A DNA stretch of 64,000 bases from Tridacna crocea (Eukaryota; Mollusca; Bivalvia; Cardiida; Cardiidae), in assembly GCA_943736015.1 (NCBI GenBank), contig OX031061.1, forward strand, positions 63,742,192 to 63,806,191, written 5' to 3'. Within the stretch, counting starts at the first letter, position 1. Every line of letters begins with the position of its first letter. Shown here piece after piece: positions 21,325-32,119 of the stretch. The notes beneath the pieces were generated by a model. The model did not search any database. It was not told where the DNA came from and was given only the letters and a program-made list of their open reading frames with translations. Made by a program: the position numbers and the translations under genes.

Positions 21325-21490
21325 AATCATAGCTGAATGAATCGCACCAGGTAGCGTATTATTGAGTAAACGTTTATAATTTTAGTTTGAAATTCAAGGT
21401 AACGGTTGTCGCGTAAAACAGTAGTCCGGTTCTGTACCCCGGATGCCCAAATTAGATAGGCGTGTATTTGTAGAATGCCATCTAGCGGAA
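21325..21490 (-). mobile_element. Family G foldback fragment, copy G2b
   Basis: Reverse complement of 20563-20672 and extending further (TTTATAATTTTAGTTTGAAATTC, AGTCCGGTTCTGTACC, AGATAGGCGTGTATTTG). Confidence 0.65.
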
Positions 21491-22009
21491 GATATTGAGG
21501 TTTTCTTCGTATATAAAATCAGAACCGAAGGTGTCACAACACTGGTTCTTGGCCATATTTTAAATAGAGTGAAATTGGCCATCTTTGAAGCTTCTCAGAT
21601 CGCTAAATGGCAAATATTTTGCTTTCCTGTCCCATGAAGTCTAAATTACGTCCTTAGCCCTTCACAAAAATGCATTAAAAACAACACGTCAACCGATTAC
21701 GTTTTTCGCTAAACTCCAAAAATAACGGGGACCCTAGAATTTCCCCCTCTCAAAAACACTTGGTCACCCCAATGACCCCAATTTTTTGTTCGTCTAGTGA
21801 CACAAAATAGTCCACTCAATATACAATAAAAACAGATCTAAGTGGTCCCCCAATGCCTAAATTTGAAGCAAATCTAAATTATATACCACCAAGCCCTCTT
21901 AGATCCATACAACAGTGCAACAATATTGCTACTGCGATTTTTAATAGGAACTACTTTACTACTATATAGTAACTACGTACCAGGAGCAGTCTCGCAGTGG
22001 TGCGACACC
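21491..22009. other. No recognisable feature
   Basis: Non-coding sequence; nothing recognised. Confidence 0.4.
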
Positions 22010-22145
22010 CTAACTATTGCGCTAGGGAGAATTCTCTATAGCTCAGTGGTTAGGGTGCGGGTGTTTTTAATCCTTAAACACTGAGGGGATTTTCTGCACA
22101 GGTTCGAATCCGAGTTTGTATTTCAGTTAAGCTTTTGTTTCGAAA
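22010..22145 (+). repeat. tRNA-derived SINE (family SA), decayed
   Basis: CTATAGCTCAGTGGTTAGGG (box A) and ACAGGTTCGAATCCG (box B) about 70 bases apart, then TTGTATTTCAG as in the copy at 20834. Confidence 0.65.
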
Positions 22146-22188
22146 AATCATAGATTTAGTTACTCAACCCATTTCCTGCTGTATAAGT

Positions 22189-22312
22189 ACAACCATTACC
22201 ACACAATCCCTATTTTTGACGACCCTGAAAAAGAAGCCATTAGAAAACATTGTGGGATAAGGAGAAAACGCTGGTGAGCAGCATTTTCCTTTTTTCCATC
22301 AATGTTTTCGTT
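22189..22312 (+). mobile_element. Family A left part fused to another palindromic element, copy A23
   Basis: Left end and palindrome present to about 22312, then TTTAGCCAGTCAGAAG, the centre of the element described at 2741-2937. Confidence 0.7.
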
Positions 22313-22405
22313 TAGCCAGTCAGAAGTTCTATTACTTCCACAGTCAGAAAATCTTGGAGAATAAGACAAAGAACGTTCCTAAGAATGGTTTGTGAATACG
22401 GACCC
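22313..22405 (+). mobile_element. Right half of the CACCAACCATTC palindromic element
   Basis: Matches 2846-2937 in order (AGTCAGAAGTTC, AATAAGACAAAGAACGTTC, GAATGGTT), ending ACGGACCC. Confidence 0.65.
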
Positions 22406-22964
22406 AGAATGCATGTTCTGACCTTTCTGGGCTCGACCTGTACTGTCCATAATATTACACAAACATGGTTTTTATCGGCAGGATTGCAATTTGTCTGTAC
22501 GGTGGACAGAATTATCATTCGGGATCTTTGCCCGTCTTGTACTGAACATCAATCTTCATTGTCTCACAGGATTTCTTTTTTTCTCATAAACAAAAACATG
22601 ATGCAAGTTATTCATTCTGATCGTTAAAGACCGGGAAACAATGAAAAAATGCACTTTTTGTTGACAATGTAGATCAAGATTATACTTCAAAGGATGTGTA
22701 ATCTGATCTTAATATCTATACTACAGTCCAGAGCTCCATATTAGAGGGAGTAACGATATTCTAAATCCATTATTTCTCTTCGAAACCCCTATGAGACGAT
22801 TCTAATGAGTACCCACAACATAGGGTTTAGTAGAGAATTACTGGTATTAATAGTTTCAACTTTGAAATCAAAACCACTCGCTCTGTCTGGAGCTCCGTCA
22901 CACAATAAGGTACAACAGGTAGTTGATGAATTGATTAATTAATTGATTGACTGTATGCTGTTTA
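22406..22964. other. No gene; decayed family H palindrome
   Basis: GTAGATCAAGATTATACTTC with AATCTGATCTTAATATCTATA at 22668-22730 is a worn family H copy. Confidence 0.4.
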
Positions 22965-23176
22965 ACGCCATTATCAACATTATTTCAGTTATATCGCGGT
23001 GGCCAGCACACCTATCCATACTTTTCTTGAGTCTCTTTTACAAGATCTTTGCACAATATTCTTTCAAAGTCACTGGCTGCTTTCCCACATTCCAAAATAA
23101 TTATCGTAGCCAGTGATCAAACCCACGACACCCTGTTCTCAAGTCATGCACGCTGTCGACTGAGGTACCGGGGATT
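22965..23176 (-). repeat. tRNA-derived SINE, B-type core (minus)
   Basis: Contains the core complement CAAAGTCACTGGCTGCTTTCC and AAAAGTATGGATAGGTGTGC (minus strand) with a worn tRNA-like head near 23110-23176. Confidence 0.6.
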
Positions 23177-23206
23177 TAATTAGATACTACGGCCAAATAT
23201 GTCTCC

Positions 23207-23560
23207 TTTATTTCATACTTTCCGGTAGGTTATCGAGAAACATAAGTGAAATAATTTTCGATATTTCATGGTTACGACCAGTGAAAATACCGATTTTTCA
23301 ATTCTAAATAGATGGGTCAAATGCGCGTGACGCTCAACCAGGTGGAAATATGACGTCATTTACCTTACATTTCTCACGTTTGACGTAATATTGCAACGCG
23401 TTCTTATGCGGAGGGGGAGTACGTTACGGGGAAGAACTGAAAAGACCTGTACTGGATTTTGATAAAGTTCCTCCCAGAAAAGGCTAAAAGCATGAAATAA
23501 AGATCTAAATTTATTTCATCTCGTGAACACCATCGGTAATATTTTCACTCGTGGCAGCGC
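23207..23560 (+). mobile_element. Family F repeat (ATTTCATGCTTT ends)
   Basis: Shares an ordered set of blocks with 56306-56745 in reverse: CGATATTTCATGG, CCAGTGAAAAT, TGACGTCATTTA, GAACTGAAAAGA, AAAGCATGAAATAAA and AAATTTATTTCATCTCGTG. No ORF. Confidence 0.6.
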
Positions 23561-23830
23561 CATATATATTCCAGGACCGTCTTGCGACGTCCATCATTTC
23601 CGTAAGAGATCTTTCATGTTTGCAATCCCCCTGAATGTATCGAAGCCATCACTCAGCCATAATAAAGTGGACAGACGTCTGAAGTGTTTGTATCAAATTC
23701 TGTCTGTCTGATAAGGAGTTAATTCGCTATTTTATGGTAACTGTATGTTTCTGTTTTGTTTATGGGGTCCCGATTACCATATTTGTCATGGGACGTCTAT
23801 CGTTTTTGCGAAATTCTCCGGACTAGCCCG

Positions 23831-24170
23831 TTGTCTGCGCATGTCATATTCTTCGAAGATTCGACCAGTCTACTATGACGCATCGCCATTATCTCCCGCT
23901 AGGTGGCATTCTACAAATATACATCTATCTAATTTGGGCATGCTGGGTACAGAAGCGGAGTAATTTTTCAAAACAACAACTGTTAATTTGAATTTTAAAT
24001 GAAATAAACGTTTATTCAATAAAATGCTACCTGGTGCCATTCATGAGGTTATGATTGGCTAGCATGTAACCTATGCACCGAACATTTATCAAACAGCCCC
24101 CACATGCTTCGACATAAGCCCTATACTTTTCCCAGTTAATGGAGGAATGGGTGATGCGTCGTAGCAGACA
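23831..24170 (+). mobile_element. Family G foldback element, left part, split by the LTR retrotransposon
   Basis: Begins TTGTCTGCGCATGTCATATT and ends ...GATGCGTCGTAGCAGACA at the LTR junction. By comparison with G1 (9180-9246) the expected continuation TTCGAAGAATATGACATGCGC is missing up to GAAAATAACATGCGCAGAC at 31513. Confidence 0.75.
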
Positions 24171-24701
24171 ATTCAAAGCTTTGTTCATATGTGTATCTAT
24201 TTTTGAATGGTTTTCCCCTGTTGCTATTTTTAGAACTGGATTCTCTTTTGTGGAATATTGCTCTGGAAGTTTCCGGGCCTTGTTACAATTTGATTACTAA
24301 GAATTATGCAACTGATTTTAACATGAATTTTCTGGAAGTTTCTCTGTTATTATAAAAGGAAAAGCTTTTTACATCTCGGCGTTCACTAGTTAATACATGA
24401 TTGCCAGACTACAGTGGGGATTATCTTGTGTCATAAGTGCTTGGATTACATTCAGTTTGGATTCGGATCAGACTAGACTAAAGTGAGGATTATTTCGTGT
24501 GATTGGATTACATTCAGTTTGGATCAGGATCAGATTGGAATTAAGACTGGAATAATTTGTCTTTTGAATTTAACGTCTAAGGTATTGTTTTGTACTATTG
24601 TAATATTGTCACTGTTTATTTGATATTTTTGTTAATAAATTCTGTTAATTGTTATCGTTTGTTGCTGGCTTCTACTTTCTAGTTACGCCTGACTCGTAAC
24701 A
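24171..24701 (+). repeat. 5' LTR, missing its first 20 bp
   Basis: Identical to 30982-31512. Ends ...CTGACTCGTAACA. The TGTTATGTACATACGCAGTT present at the start of the 3' LTR is absent and replaced by family G sequence. TATAAAAG at 24351 and AATAAA at 24634 are plausible promoter and polyadenylation signals. Confidence 0.93.
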
Positions 24702-24706
24702 GAAAT

Positions 24707-24724
24707 TGGGGGCTCGTCCGGGAT
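24707..24724 (+). promoter_or_regulatory. Primer binding site, tRNA-Pro type
   Basis: TGGGGGCTCGTCCGGGAT, 18 nt, five bases after the LTR end. It equals the proline-tRNA primer site known from gammaretroviruses and some vertebrate and invertebrate LTR elements. Confidence 0.9.
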
Positions 24725-25407
24725 TGGAAACTAGACTAACGCATTCGTTTTCCTTTTGGGATTAACCATCGATTGGAAAATAGACTAACGCATTCGTTTA
24801 CTAATCAGTAATACAATTTTGTACTTGAATCCAGCAACAAACAAACATGTCTTTTGACTTAGATAAATTTACGGCTGAACCGTCTGTGGAGTTATTGAAT
24901 TTGGGTAAAAAGACTGATTTGCTTAATCTTGCGAAGCACTATAAATTGTCTGAAATAAAATCTTTAATGCGTAAACATGAAATTAAGAACATTTTGGTAC
25001 AATATTTTGTTGATGAGGAGATTTTCAATGAAAATGCTCTTTCCCTGATAGTTGACGTTCAGTCAGTTTCAAGTTCGAAAGAACTTGAATTAAAACTTCA
25101 GATCAGACAGTTAGAAATAGAAAGAGAAAGGGAAAGACAGAGAGAAGAAAGAGTAGAGAGAGAGAAGGAAAGAGAAAGAGAAAGGGAGAGAGAAGAAAGA
25201 GAAAGGGAAAGAGAAAGGGAGAGAGAAGAAAGGGAAAGGGAAGAGAGAGAGAAGGAGAGAGAATTTCAATTAAGAATGAGGGAAATAGAAATGCAAGAAA
25301 GAGCAAATCAGCCCAAGCAAAAGATTGAATACAATTTCGATGTTACAAAACATATTAGGCTTGTTCCTCCATTTCAAGAAAAAGAAGTTGATAAATTGTT
25401 GAATTTC

Positions 25408-26024
25408 TGGAGAGTTAAAATGTGCAAAAGTTTTATGTCTGTTTAAATCCGTATTTATCAACTGTCAAGAAATTTTATGCCATTCTGCACTAGAAGTGTT
25501 ACGGGTTTACTACCTTAAGGTAAGACCTGTGTAATAGAAAACAGCTATTTCCACTGAAATATCATCCTGCAAAATTAGCTATAATTAAAAATGAGTATTA
25601 TTGAACTACTTTCACCTTTTCATTTTTTCCATTTTTTCCTTCTTTGAATTATCATTTATAAATCTAAAGCCGCTATATTCTCAATTCAAAAAGAGATCAT
25701 AATTACCTCCCTTTTCAGAAAACTAACAAAAGTATCAAAACATAATTTCAAGATAGACATAAACGGAATTTCTGATCCGTTAGAACTGTGCAAAAATATC
25801 ATTCCTGCATAAATCCTTTTTTATCCTTATTTATCAACCAATTAGAATTTTCACCGGAAGTACATTACACAGGTCTTACCTTAATATAAGTCCATGATTG
25901 TTTCCCTTAATATGTCACATGAAAGATCTGCCCATACTCAAGCAGTAAACTGTTTAACAAGAAGAGCGTTATACGTAGCTTTCAATATCATTTCAGTCAT
26001 ATTAGGGGGATACTCATTATTCAA
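25408..26024 (+). repeat. 617-bp block copied from 32358-32975, inserted in gag
   Basis: Starts GAATTTCTGGAGAGTT and ends CTCATTATTCAAGT. It matches the block downstream of the retrotransposon with one difference noticed by eye (AAAGAGATC versus AAAGATATC). It contains a complete family C element and pieces of host sequence on both sides, so it is a transplanted locus rather than a single transposon. Confidence 0.85.
25515..25884. mobile_element. Family C TTAA element, copy C1 (inside gag)
   Basis: 370 bp bounded by a perfect 21-bp inverted repeat beginning TTAAGGTAAGACCTGTG and ending with its complement, CACAGGTCTTACCTTAA. No ORF. Confidence 0.85.
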
Positions 26025-26350
26025 GTGAAAAAGTTGCAGAAAACTTAAATTGGCCAAGAGAGCATTGGACTTTGCTTCTGCAAATTGTTTTGATAGGCAA
26101 AGCTCGTGAAATTTATACACAACTAGGTGTTGAACAATGTCATCATTATGAGACTGTTAAAGAACTTATTCTCAAAGGTTATGAGCTGGTCCCAGAAGCA
26201 TATAGACAAAAATTTAGAAATTGTAAAAAAGATTCTAACCAGACTCATGTTGAATTTGCTAGAAACAAAGAACAGTTATTTGATAGATGGTGCTGTTCTA
26301 AGAAAATAGACCAAAATTTTGATAAACTCAGACAACTTATGTTCGTTGAA

Positions 26351-26882
26351 GATCTTACGAACGAAGTCCGTAACAAAGAAACAAATGAATAAATGCATGG
26401 CAGAAATAAGGATCGGAGCGGGATTCGAACTCCGAACTCCCGGACGCAAAGCCAATACCCTAACCACTGAGCCAAAGAGATATCTCCCTGACGCAGTAGC
26501 CAGGTATTGTATTTAAATCGGGAGTATGCCATGCAGGAAGGAGTGGTCTCCCGTAACACACCCCCTCTTAAAGTCATCATTTATTGATGACTCGAAGCCT
26601 TATTAGGCAGGAAGTCCGATTTCGGACAACAAATGGGACTAATGGCTCAATGGCCAATCCCGGACGAGCCCCCATCTTACGAACGAAGTCCGTAACAAAG
26701 AAACAAATGAATAAATGCATGGCAGAAATAAGGATCGGAGCGGGATTCGAACTCCGAACTCCCGGACGCAAAGCCAATACCGTAACCACTGAGCCAAGGA
26801 GATATCTCCCTGACGCAGTAGCCAGGTATTGTATTTAAATCGGGAGTATGCCATGCAGGAAGGAGTGGTCTCCCGTAACAAA
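26351..26882 (-). repeat. Dimeric tRNA-derived SINE (family SA) inserted in gag
   Basis: Two copies of a minus-strand SINE (about 26381-26567 and 26694-26882) joined by a ~125-bp spacer. Each has box A TTGGCTCAGTGGTTA, box B GAGTTCGAATCCC and a tail ATTTATTCATTTGTTTC (read on the minus strand). The same two-unit arrangement with the same spacer occurs at 57375-58125. The insertion shifts the gag frame by one, consistent with a ~532-bp insert. The spacer TTAA at 26568-26571 is unoccupied here but carries a family A element in the other copy. Confidence 0.85.
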
Positions 26883-29800
26883 GAATTCAAACGTTGTATT
26901 CAATTTGATGTTAAGACATTCTTAGACGAAAAACAAGTTGAAACTTTAGAAGAAGCAGCTCGTCTGGCTGATAATTACTATCTTACACATAAAGTTTCTT
27001 TTATTGCTAAAGCAAAACCTACTTCCTTACATCCCCAAAATAAATTTACGTCTGGTAATTCATCTGGCATGCCCAGTCAATCCAATACACCCAAACCCAA
27101 TTCTACTAGTGAAACCAAAAGTCAATATCCCTTATCTCGACCCACTTGTAACTATTGTAAGAAACCTGGTCACCTTGTTTCTGAATGTTTGAAATTAAAA
27201 AGGAAGTTAGAAAGTGATGAAACCAAACCAACAGGGCTCACCACTTTTAGGCCAAGGCCACAGTCTTCTATTAAAACCAATACAATTGACATAGTCACAA
27301 AACCCAAGTCTGATTCTACTATGGAGATTTTTGAACCATTTATGTTGAATGGTTTTCTATCACTTTCAGGTGATAATTGCCCACCTACCCCTATTAAAAT
27401 TTTAAGAGACACAGGAGCTTCTCAATCTCTTATTTTAGCAGATATACTGCCTTTTTCTGAGAAGACTTCTTCCGGTACTAGTGTCCTTATTCAGGGTGTA
27501 GAGTGTGGAACTGTTAATATCCCTCTCCATCATGTTAATTTGTCATCAGATTTGGTTACTGGGCCTGTGGTTATTGGTATTAAACCTTCCTTACCATTTA
27601 AAGGTATCCATTTACTGCTAGGCAATGACTTAGCTGGAGATAAGGTTGTGGTTAATCCACTTGTAACTGACACACCAAATATAGGTCAAACAGATGACCC
27701 TATCGAGCAGGAAATTCCTGACTTGTATCCTTCTTGTGCAGTTACCCGAGCTATGGCTAAAAAGGCCATTTTGAAAAACTCAAACTCTGACATTGACTTG
27801 ACAGATACTTTTATCGGTCAATATTTTAATAATGAGATTAAAAAGTCTCTTGATCCCAGTTTGTCTGATACTCAGACAGACTCGTCAATGTCTTGTCATT
27901 CACTTCCACGGTCTATTGACCAAGGTCATGACACGCTGTCAAAGTCACAGCTTATCCAGGAACAGCAAATTGATCCTGAGATTTCAAAATTAATTTTTAG
28001 GGCTTTACCTGAAGATGAAATTTCACAGGTCCCAATGTGTTACTATATAAAGAATGGGATTCTTATGAGAAAATGGCGACCATTTGATGTCCCAGCTGAT
28101 GATGAATGGGCTGTTTACCACCAAATCGTGGTTCCAAAGTCATATCGTCATGAAATACTAAGTATAGCCCATGAAAGTCCTATGTCAGGTCATCTAGGTA
28201 TAAACAAGACCTATCACAAAATTATTACTCATTTTTATTGGCCTGGTCTCAAATCAGATGTCTCTAAATATTGTAAAACTTGCCATACATGTCAGATGGT
28301 AGGTAAACCAAACCAAACCATTCCCAAAGCTCAATTACAACCTATTCCTGCTTTTGATGAACCTTTCAGTAGGATACTTATAGATTGTGTTGGTCCTTTA
28401 CCTCGAACCAAGTCAGGAAATGAGTATCTCTTAACAATTATGTGTACTTCTACACGTTTTCCTGAAGCCATTCCTTTAAGAAACATCAAAACAAAGTCAA
28501 TAGTCAAAGCTCTTATAAAATTTTTCACATTTGTTGGTCTTCCAAAATCAGTTCAGTCTGATCAAGGGTCAAATTTTATGTCTGGTATATTCCAACAGGT
28601 TATGCATGAATTAGGGATCAAGCAATATAGGTCATCCGCCTATCACCCTGAAAGTCAAGGTGCTTTAGAAAGATTTCACCAGACATTAAAAAATATGATA
28701 AGGTCATATTGCTTTGACACTGAAAAAGATTGGGATGAGGGCATCCATTTGTTACTATTTGCAACCAGAGAATCTGTACAAGAATCTCTTGGTTTCAGTC
28801 CTTTTGAATTAGTTTTTGGCCATTCTGTTCGTGGACCTTTAAAACTTTTGAAGGAGAAATTTCTCTCAAATGATGAAACACCTTTGAATTTACTACAGTA
28901 TGTTTCTGACTTCAGAAATAGACTGTCTAGGACATGTGAGGTTGCTAGGTCTAATCTTAAAACGTCTCAGGGCAAAATGAAAGCAAGATATGACAACCAT
29001 GTTATTGATAGAAAATTTAAACCAGGTGACAAAGTCCTTGCTCTTTTGCCAATACCTGGCAGACCTCTACAGGCAAGATATTTTGGACCCTACACTATTG
29101 ACAAGAAAACAAGTGATTTGAACTATATAATTAATACTCCAGGAAGGCGTAAAAACAAACAAATGTGTCATATAAATATGTTAAAGGAATACTTTGACAG
29201 AGATAGCTCTATTTCAAAACCAATTACAGTTGTAAACACTGTCCCACAAGAATCAAATGTATCTGATCTTGAAGTAAATTCGGACTTTATTGATAAATCT
29301 GATCCTGGTCCATCTAAACTTGAGAATTCTGATATTTTGAGAAACCTCGACAACAAACTTTCTCACTTGGAACTATCGCAGCAGGAAGAGCTGAAACAGT
29401 TGATACATGAATATAAACATTTATTTCCTGATATCCCCACAAGAACTGATAAAATCTATCATGATGTCATTGTGGAAGATTCTAAACCAATAAAGCAACA
29501 TCCATATAGAATGAATCCTCTGAAGCAGAAATACCTCCAGGATGAAGTAAAATACTTACTGGAAAATGACTTTATTGAACCTAGCCAGAGTAATTATAGT
29601 TCACCATGTATATTAGTACCTAAATCAAATGGAACTTATAGAATGTGTACTGACTATCGTAAAGTGAACTCTGTGACAAAAACAGACTCTTTTCCAATAC
29701 CAAGAATTGATAACTGTATTGACAAAGTTGGAAATTCTAAATATGTCAACAAATTTGACCTGCTAAAAGGATTCTGGCAAGTTCCACTGACTGATAGAGC

Positions 29801-30083
29801 AAAAGAAGTATCAGCCTTTGCTACTCCAAACGGTCTGTACCAGTACAAAGTTATGCCGTTTGGGATGAAAAATTCTCCTGCAACGTTTCAGCGACTTGTA
29901 AACAACGTTATATGCGGATTAGAGGGCTGTAATGCATGTATTGACGACGTCATTATCTACTCAGACAGTTGGAGTGACCACCTTCAAAGAATCAGGAAGT
30001 TCTTCGACCGACTCAGTAAAGCGAAACTGACTGTGAATCTTGCAAAAACTGAATTTTGTCATGCTACTGTAACATTTCTATGA
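26883..30083 (+). pseudogene. pol: gag C-terminus and pol (PR-IN-RT), ended by an internal stop
   Basis: The open frame extends back to 26829, but residues before about 26883 are SINE-derived. Counting from 26829: CCHC zinc knuckle CNYCKKPGHLVSEC at 107-120; aspartic protease DTGA at 194-197 and HLLLGNDL at 261-268; integrase H447, H455, C485, C488, then D519, D578 and E614 (35 residues between the last two) and a GPY/F module (FGPY 752-755); reverse transcriptase with D977 and the IDD box at 1038-1040. Integrase precedes RT. The frame ends at TGA 30081-30083, where related elements normally have glycine in the FLGH motif; GGA to TGA is a single change. Confidence 0.93.
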
Positions 30084-30740
30084 CATCTTGTGGGACAGGG
30101 TCAAGTTAAACCTTTAGAAGCTAAGGTCAATGCTATCTCTGAGTTTCCTGTGCCTAAATGTAAAAGACAGCTGATGCGATTTCTTGGTATGGCTGGCTAC
30201 TACAGGAAATTCTGTAAAAATTTCTCGGGTATTGCTGAACCTTTAACAAATTTGCTTAAGAAAAGCACAAAGTTCAAATGGAATGACAAATGTCAAGATG
30301 CATTTGATCGTCTAAAAGCCATACTAAAGAGCGCACCAGTTCTCTTGGCACCTGATTTTGACAAATGTTTCAAATTAGCTGTTGATGCAAGTGATGTTGG
30401 TATTGGTGCTGTTCTTTTACAAGAAGATAATAATGGTATTGATCACCCAGTTTGTTACTTTTCTAAGAAATTTAACAAACATCAGAAAAATTACTCTACC
30501 ATAGAAAAAGAGTGTCTTGCTTTAATTCTGGCAATCCAGCAGTTCGAAGTTTATTTAACCTCTTCAACTTCACCAATTGTTGTATTCAGTGATCATAACC
30601 CTTTAAGTTTTCTACACAAACTTAAGAATAAGAATCAAAGATTACTGAGGTGGAGTTTATTGCTTCAAGAGTTTAATCTTGACATAAGACACATAAAAGG
30701 GAAAGATAACATTATACCAGATGCTCTTTCAAGAGTTTGA
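30084..30740 (+). pseudogene. pol: pol, RT connection and RNase H, downstream of the stop
   Basis: Same frame as the preceding segment, separated only by the TGA. The ATG at 30090 is an internal codon, not a likely start. Numbering from it: RNase H acidic residues D99 (AVDAS), E141 (EKEC), D168 (FSDHNPL) and D211 (IPDALSRV), all present. No integrase or chromodomain follows, confirming that RNase H ends the polyprotein. Confidence 0.92.
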
Positions 30741-30950
30741 AATTCAAATAGTCATTTTCCCTAAATCATGTTCAAACTGAATTTTTAAATTGTACTTTCA
30801 TTACCTTGATTATTTTCATTAGTCTGAAATAATTAATATTTGAGTTTGTCATTTTTTCCTATGTATACTTCAGATAAGTATCATATACATGTATATAAAT
30901 AATATTGCAAAAAAGAAAGATTTATTTCATAAACCTTCCTTTTTCTTTTC

Positions 30951-30961
30951 AAGGGGGGAAG
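30951..30961 (+). promoter_or_regulatory. Polypurine tract
   Basis: AAGGGGGGAAG immediately before the 3' LTR; it would prime plus-strand synthesis. Confidence 0.9.
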
Positions 30962-31512
30962 TGTTATGTACATACGCAGTTATTCAAAGCTTTGTTCATA
31001 TGTGTATCTATTTTTGAATGGTTTTCCCCTGTTGCTATTTTTAGAACTGGATTCTCTTTTGTGGAATATTGCTCTGGAAGTTTCCGGGCCTTGTTACAAT
31101 TTGATTACTAAGAATTATGCAACTGATTTTAACATGAATTTTCTGGAAGTTTCTCTGTTATTATAAAAGGAAAAGCTTTTTACATCTCGGCGTTCACTAG
31201 TTAATACATGATTGCCAGACTACAGTGGGGATTATCTTGTGTCATAAGTGCTTGGATTACATTCAGTTTGGATTCGGATCAGACTAGACTAAAGTGAGGA
31301 TTATTTCGTGTGATTGGATTACATTCAGTTTGGATCAGGATCAGATTGGAATTAAGACTGGAATAATTTGTCTTTTGAATTTAACGTCTAAGGTATTGTT
31401 TTGTACTATTGTAATATTGTCACTGTTTATTTGATATTTTTGTTAATAAATTCTGTTAATTGTTATCGTTTGTTGCTGGCTTCTACTTTCTAGTTACGCC
31501 TGACTCGTAACA
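30962..31512 (+). repeat. 3' LTR, complete (551 bp)
   Basis: Starts TGTTATGTAC and ends ACTCGTAACA (TG...CA with TGTTA/TAACA inverted ends). TATAAAAG at 31162. Confidence 0.95.
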
Positions 31513-31830
31513 GAAAATAACATGCGCAGACAACGGAAGGATCGCCATCCCCGTATACCTGGGAAAAGTAGGTCTTATAACTAGGCCATTTGCCAAGCAT
31601 GTAGGGGCTGTTTTAATAAATGGGCCGGTGCATAGGTTACATGCTAGCCGATCATAGCTGAATGAATCGCATCAGGTACGGTGTTATTGAGTAAACGTTT
31701 ATGTCATTTTTTGCAATTCAATATAACGATTCTTTTTTTTTTAAGTAGTCCGGTTCTGTACCCAAAATGCTCAAATTAGATAGCCGTGTATTTGCAAAAT
31801 GTCATCGAGCGGGCGGTAATGCGTACTAAC
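31513..31830 (-). mobile_element. Family G foldback sequence after the LTR, reversed copy
   Basis: First ~18 bp (AATAACATGCGCAGACAACG) complete the element split by the LTR. The rest is the reverse complement of family G (GGGCTGTTTTAATAAATGGG, AGTCCGGTTCTGTACCC, TAGCCGTGTATTTG). The retrotransposon therefore lies between two inverted G copies. Confidence 0.7.
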
Positions 31831-31870
31831 CAGTCCTTTTGGCGGTAAGGAAACGTTTTCTGAACCCTTG

Positions 31871-32055
31871 TTAACTCTTTACCAAACGAGAAAATTTTGG
31901 ACTAGTCCACATCGAAAGCATTTGCAGACGATAACATAAATGTGAATCAGCAAATGATATATGATTTGGCAAAGGAAAAAAATGAGGGACAAGGAGAAAT
32001 TCAAAAGACGTCTTTTTCAGAGGGGTTAAGGTATGATAGTGTGGTAAAGTGTTAA
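31871..32055 (-). mobile_element. Family A element lacking the palindrome, copy A24
   Basis: TTAACTCTTTACCAAACGAG left, GGTAAAGTGTTAA right; the interior has AAGGAAAAAAATGAGGGACAAGGAG in place of the hairpin. Confidence 0.8.
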
Positions 32056-32119
32056 ATAAGTGAAATAAAACTTTCTAGCCGATAGTATAATCCCAAGTTT
32101 GGCAATTTCAAAATAATTG

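Larger units (their letters stand above)
24847..26350 (+). pseudogene. gag: gag, N-terminal and middle parts, interrupted
   Basis: First ATG of the element frame is 24847. Residues 1-85 form the N-terminal domain; residues about 79-155 are an extremely charged Arg/Glu helix (runs such as REREREREREERERE) followed by MREIEMQERANQ. At about 25408 the frame runs into a ~617-bp insertion and stops at 25444-25446. Gag sequence resumes at about 26025 (EKVAEN...WPREHW..LLQIVLIGKAREIY...) in another frame and continues to about 26350, where a dimeric SINE begins. The two Gag halves resemble the SCAN-like capsid region of animal Ty3/gypsy Gags. Confidence 0.85.
24171..31512 (+). mobile_element. Gmr1-like Ty3/gypsy LTR retrotransposon, broken
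   Basis: Two direct LTRs, tRNA-Pro primer site, polypurine tract and one gag-pol frame. Domain order is gag, protease, integrase, reverse transcriptase, RNase H; ordinary Ty3/gypsy elements place integrase last, while Gmr1-type elements (first described in Atlantic cod) place it before RT. Sequence motifs (GPY/F integrase module, gypsy-type RT) are Ty3/gypsy, not copia. The body carries two insertions in gag (about 25408-26024 and 26351-26882) and one nonsense codon (30081-30083). The LTRs match base for base over 531 bp, implying a recent insertion. Confidence 0.93.

Noticed and set aside
26829-26882. ATG at 26829 as the start of the pol polyprotein
   Set aside because: The first ~18 codons derive from the inserted SINE; the true gag-pol start is 24847.
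30090-30092. ATG at 30090 as the start of a separate RNase H gene
   Set aside because: It is an internal codon just after the premature TGA and in the same frame as upstream pol.
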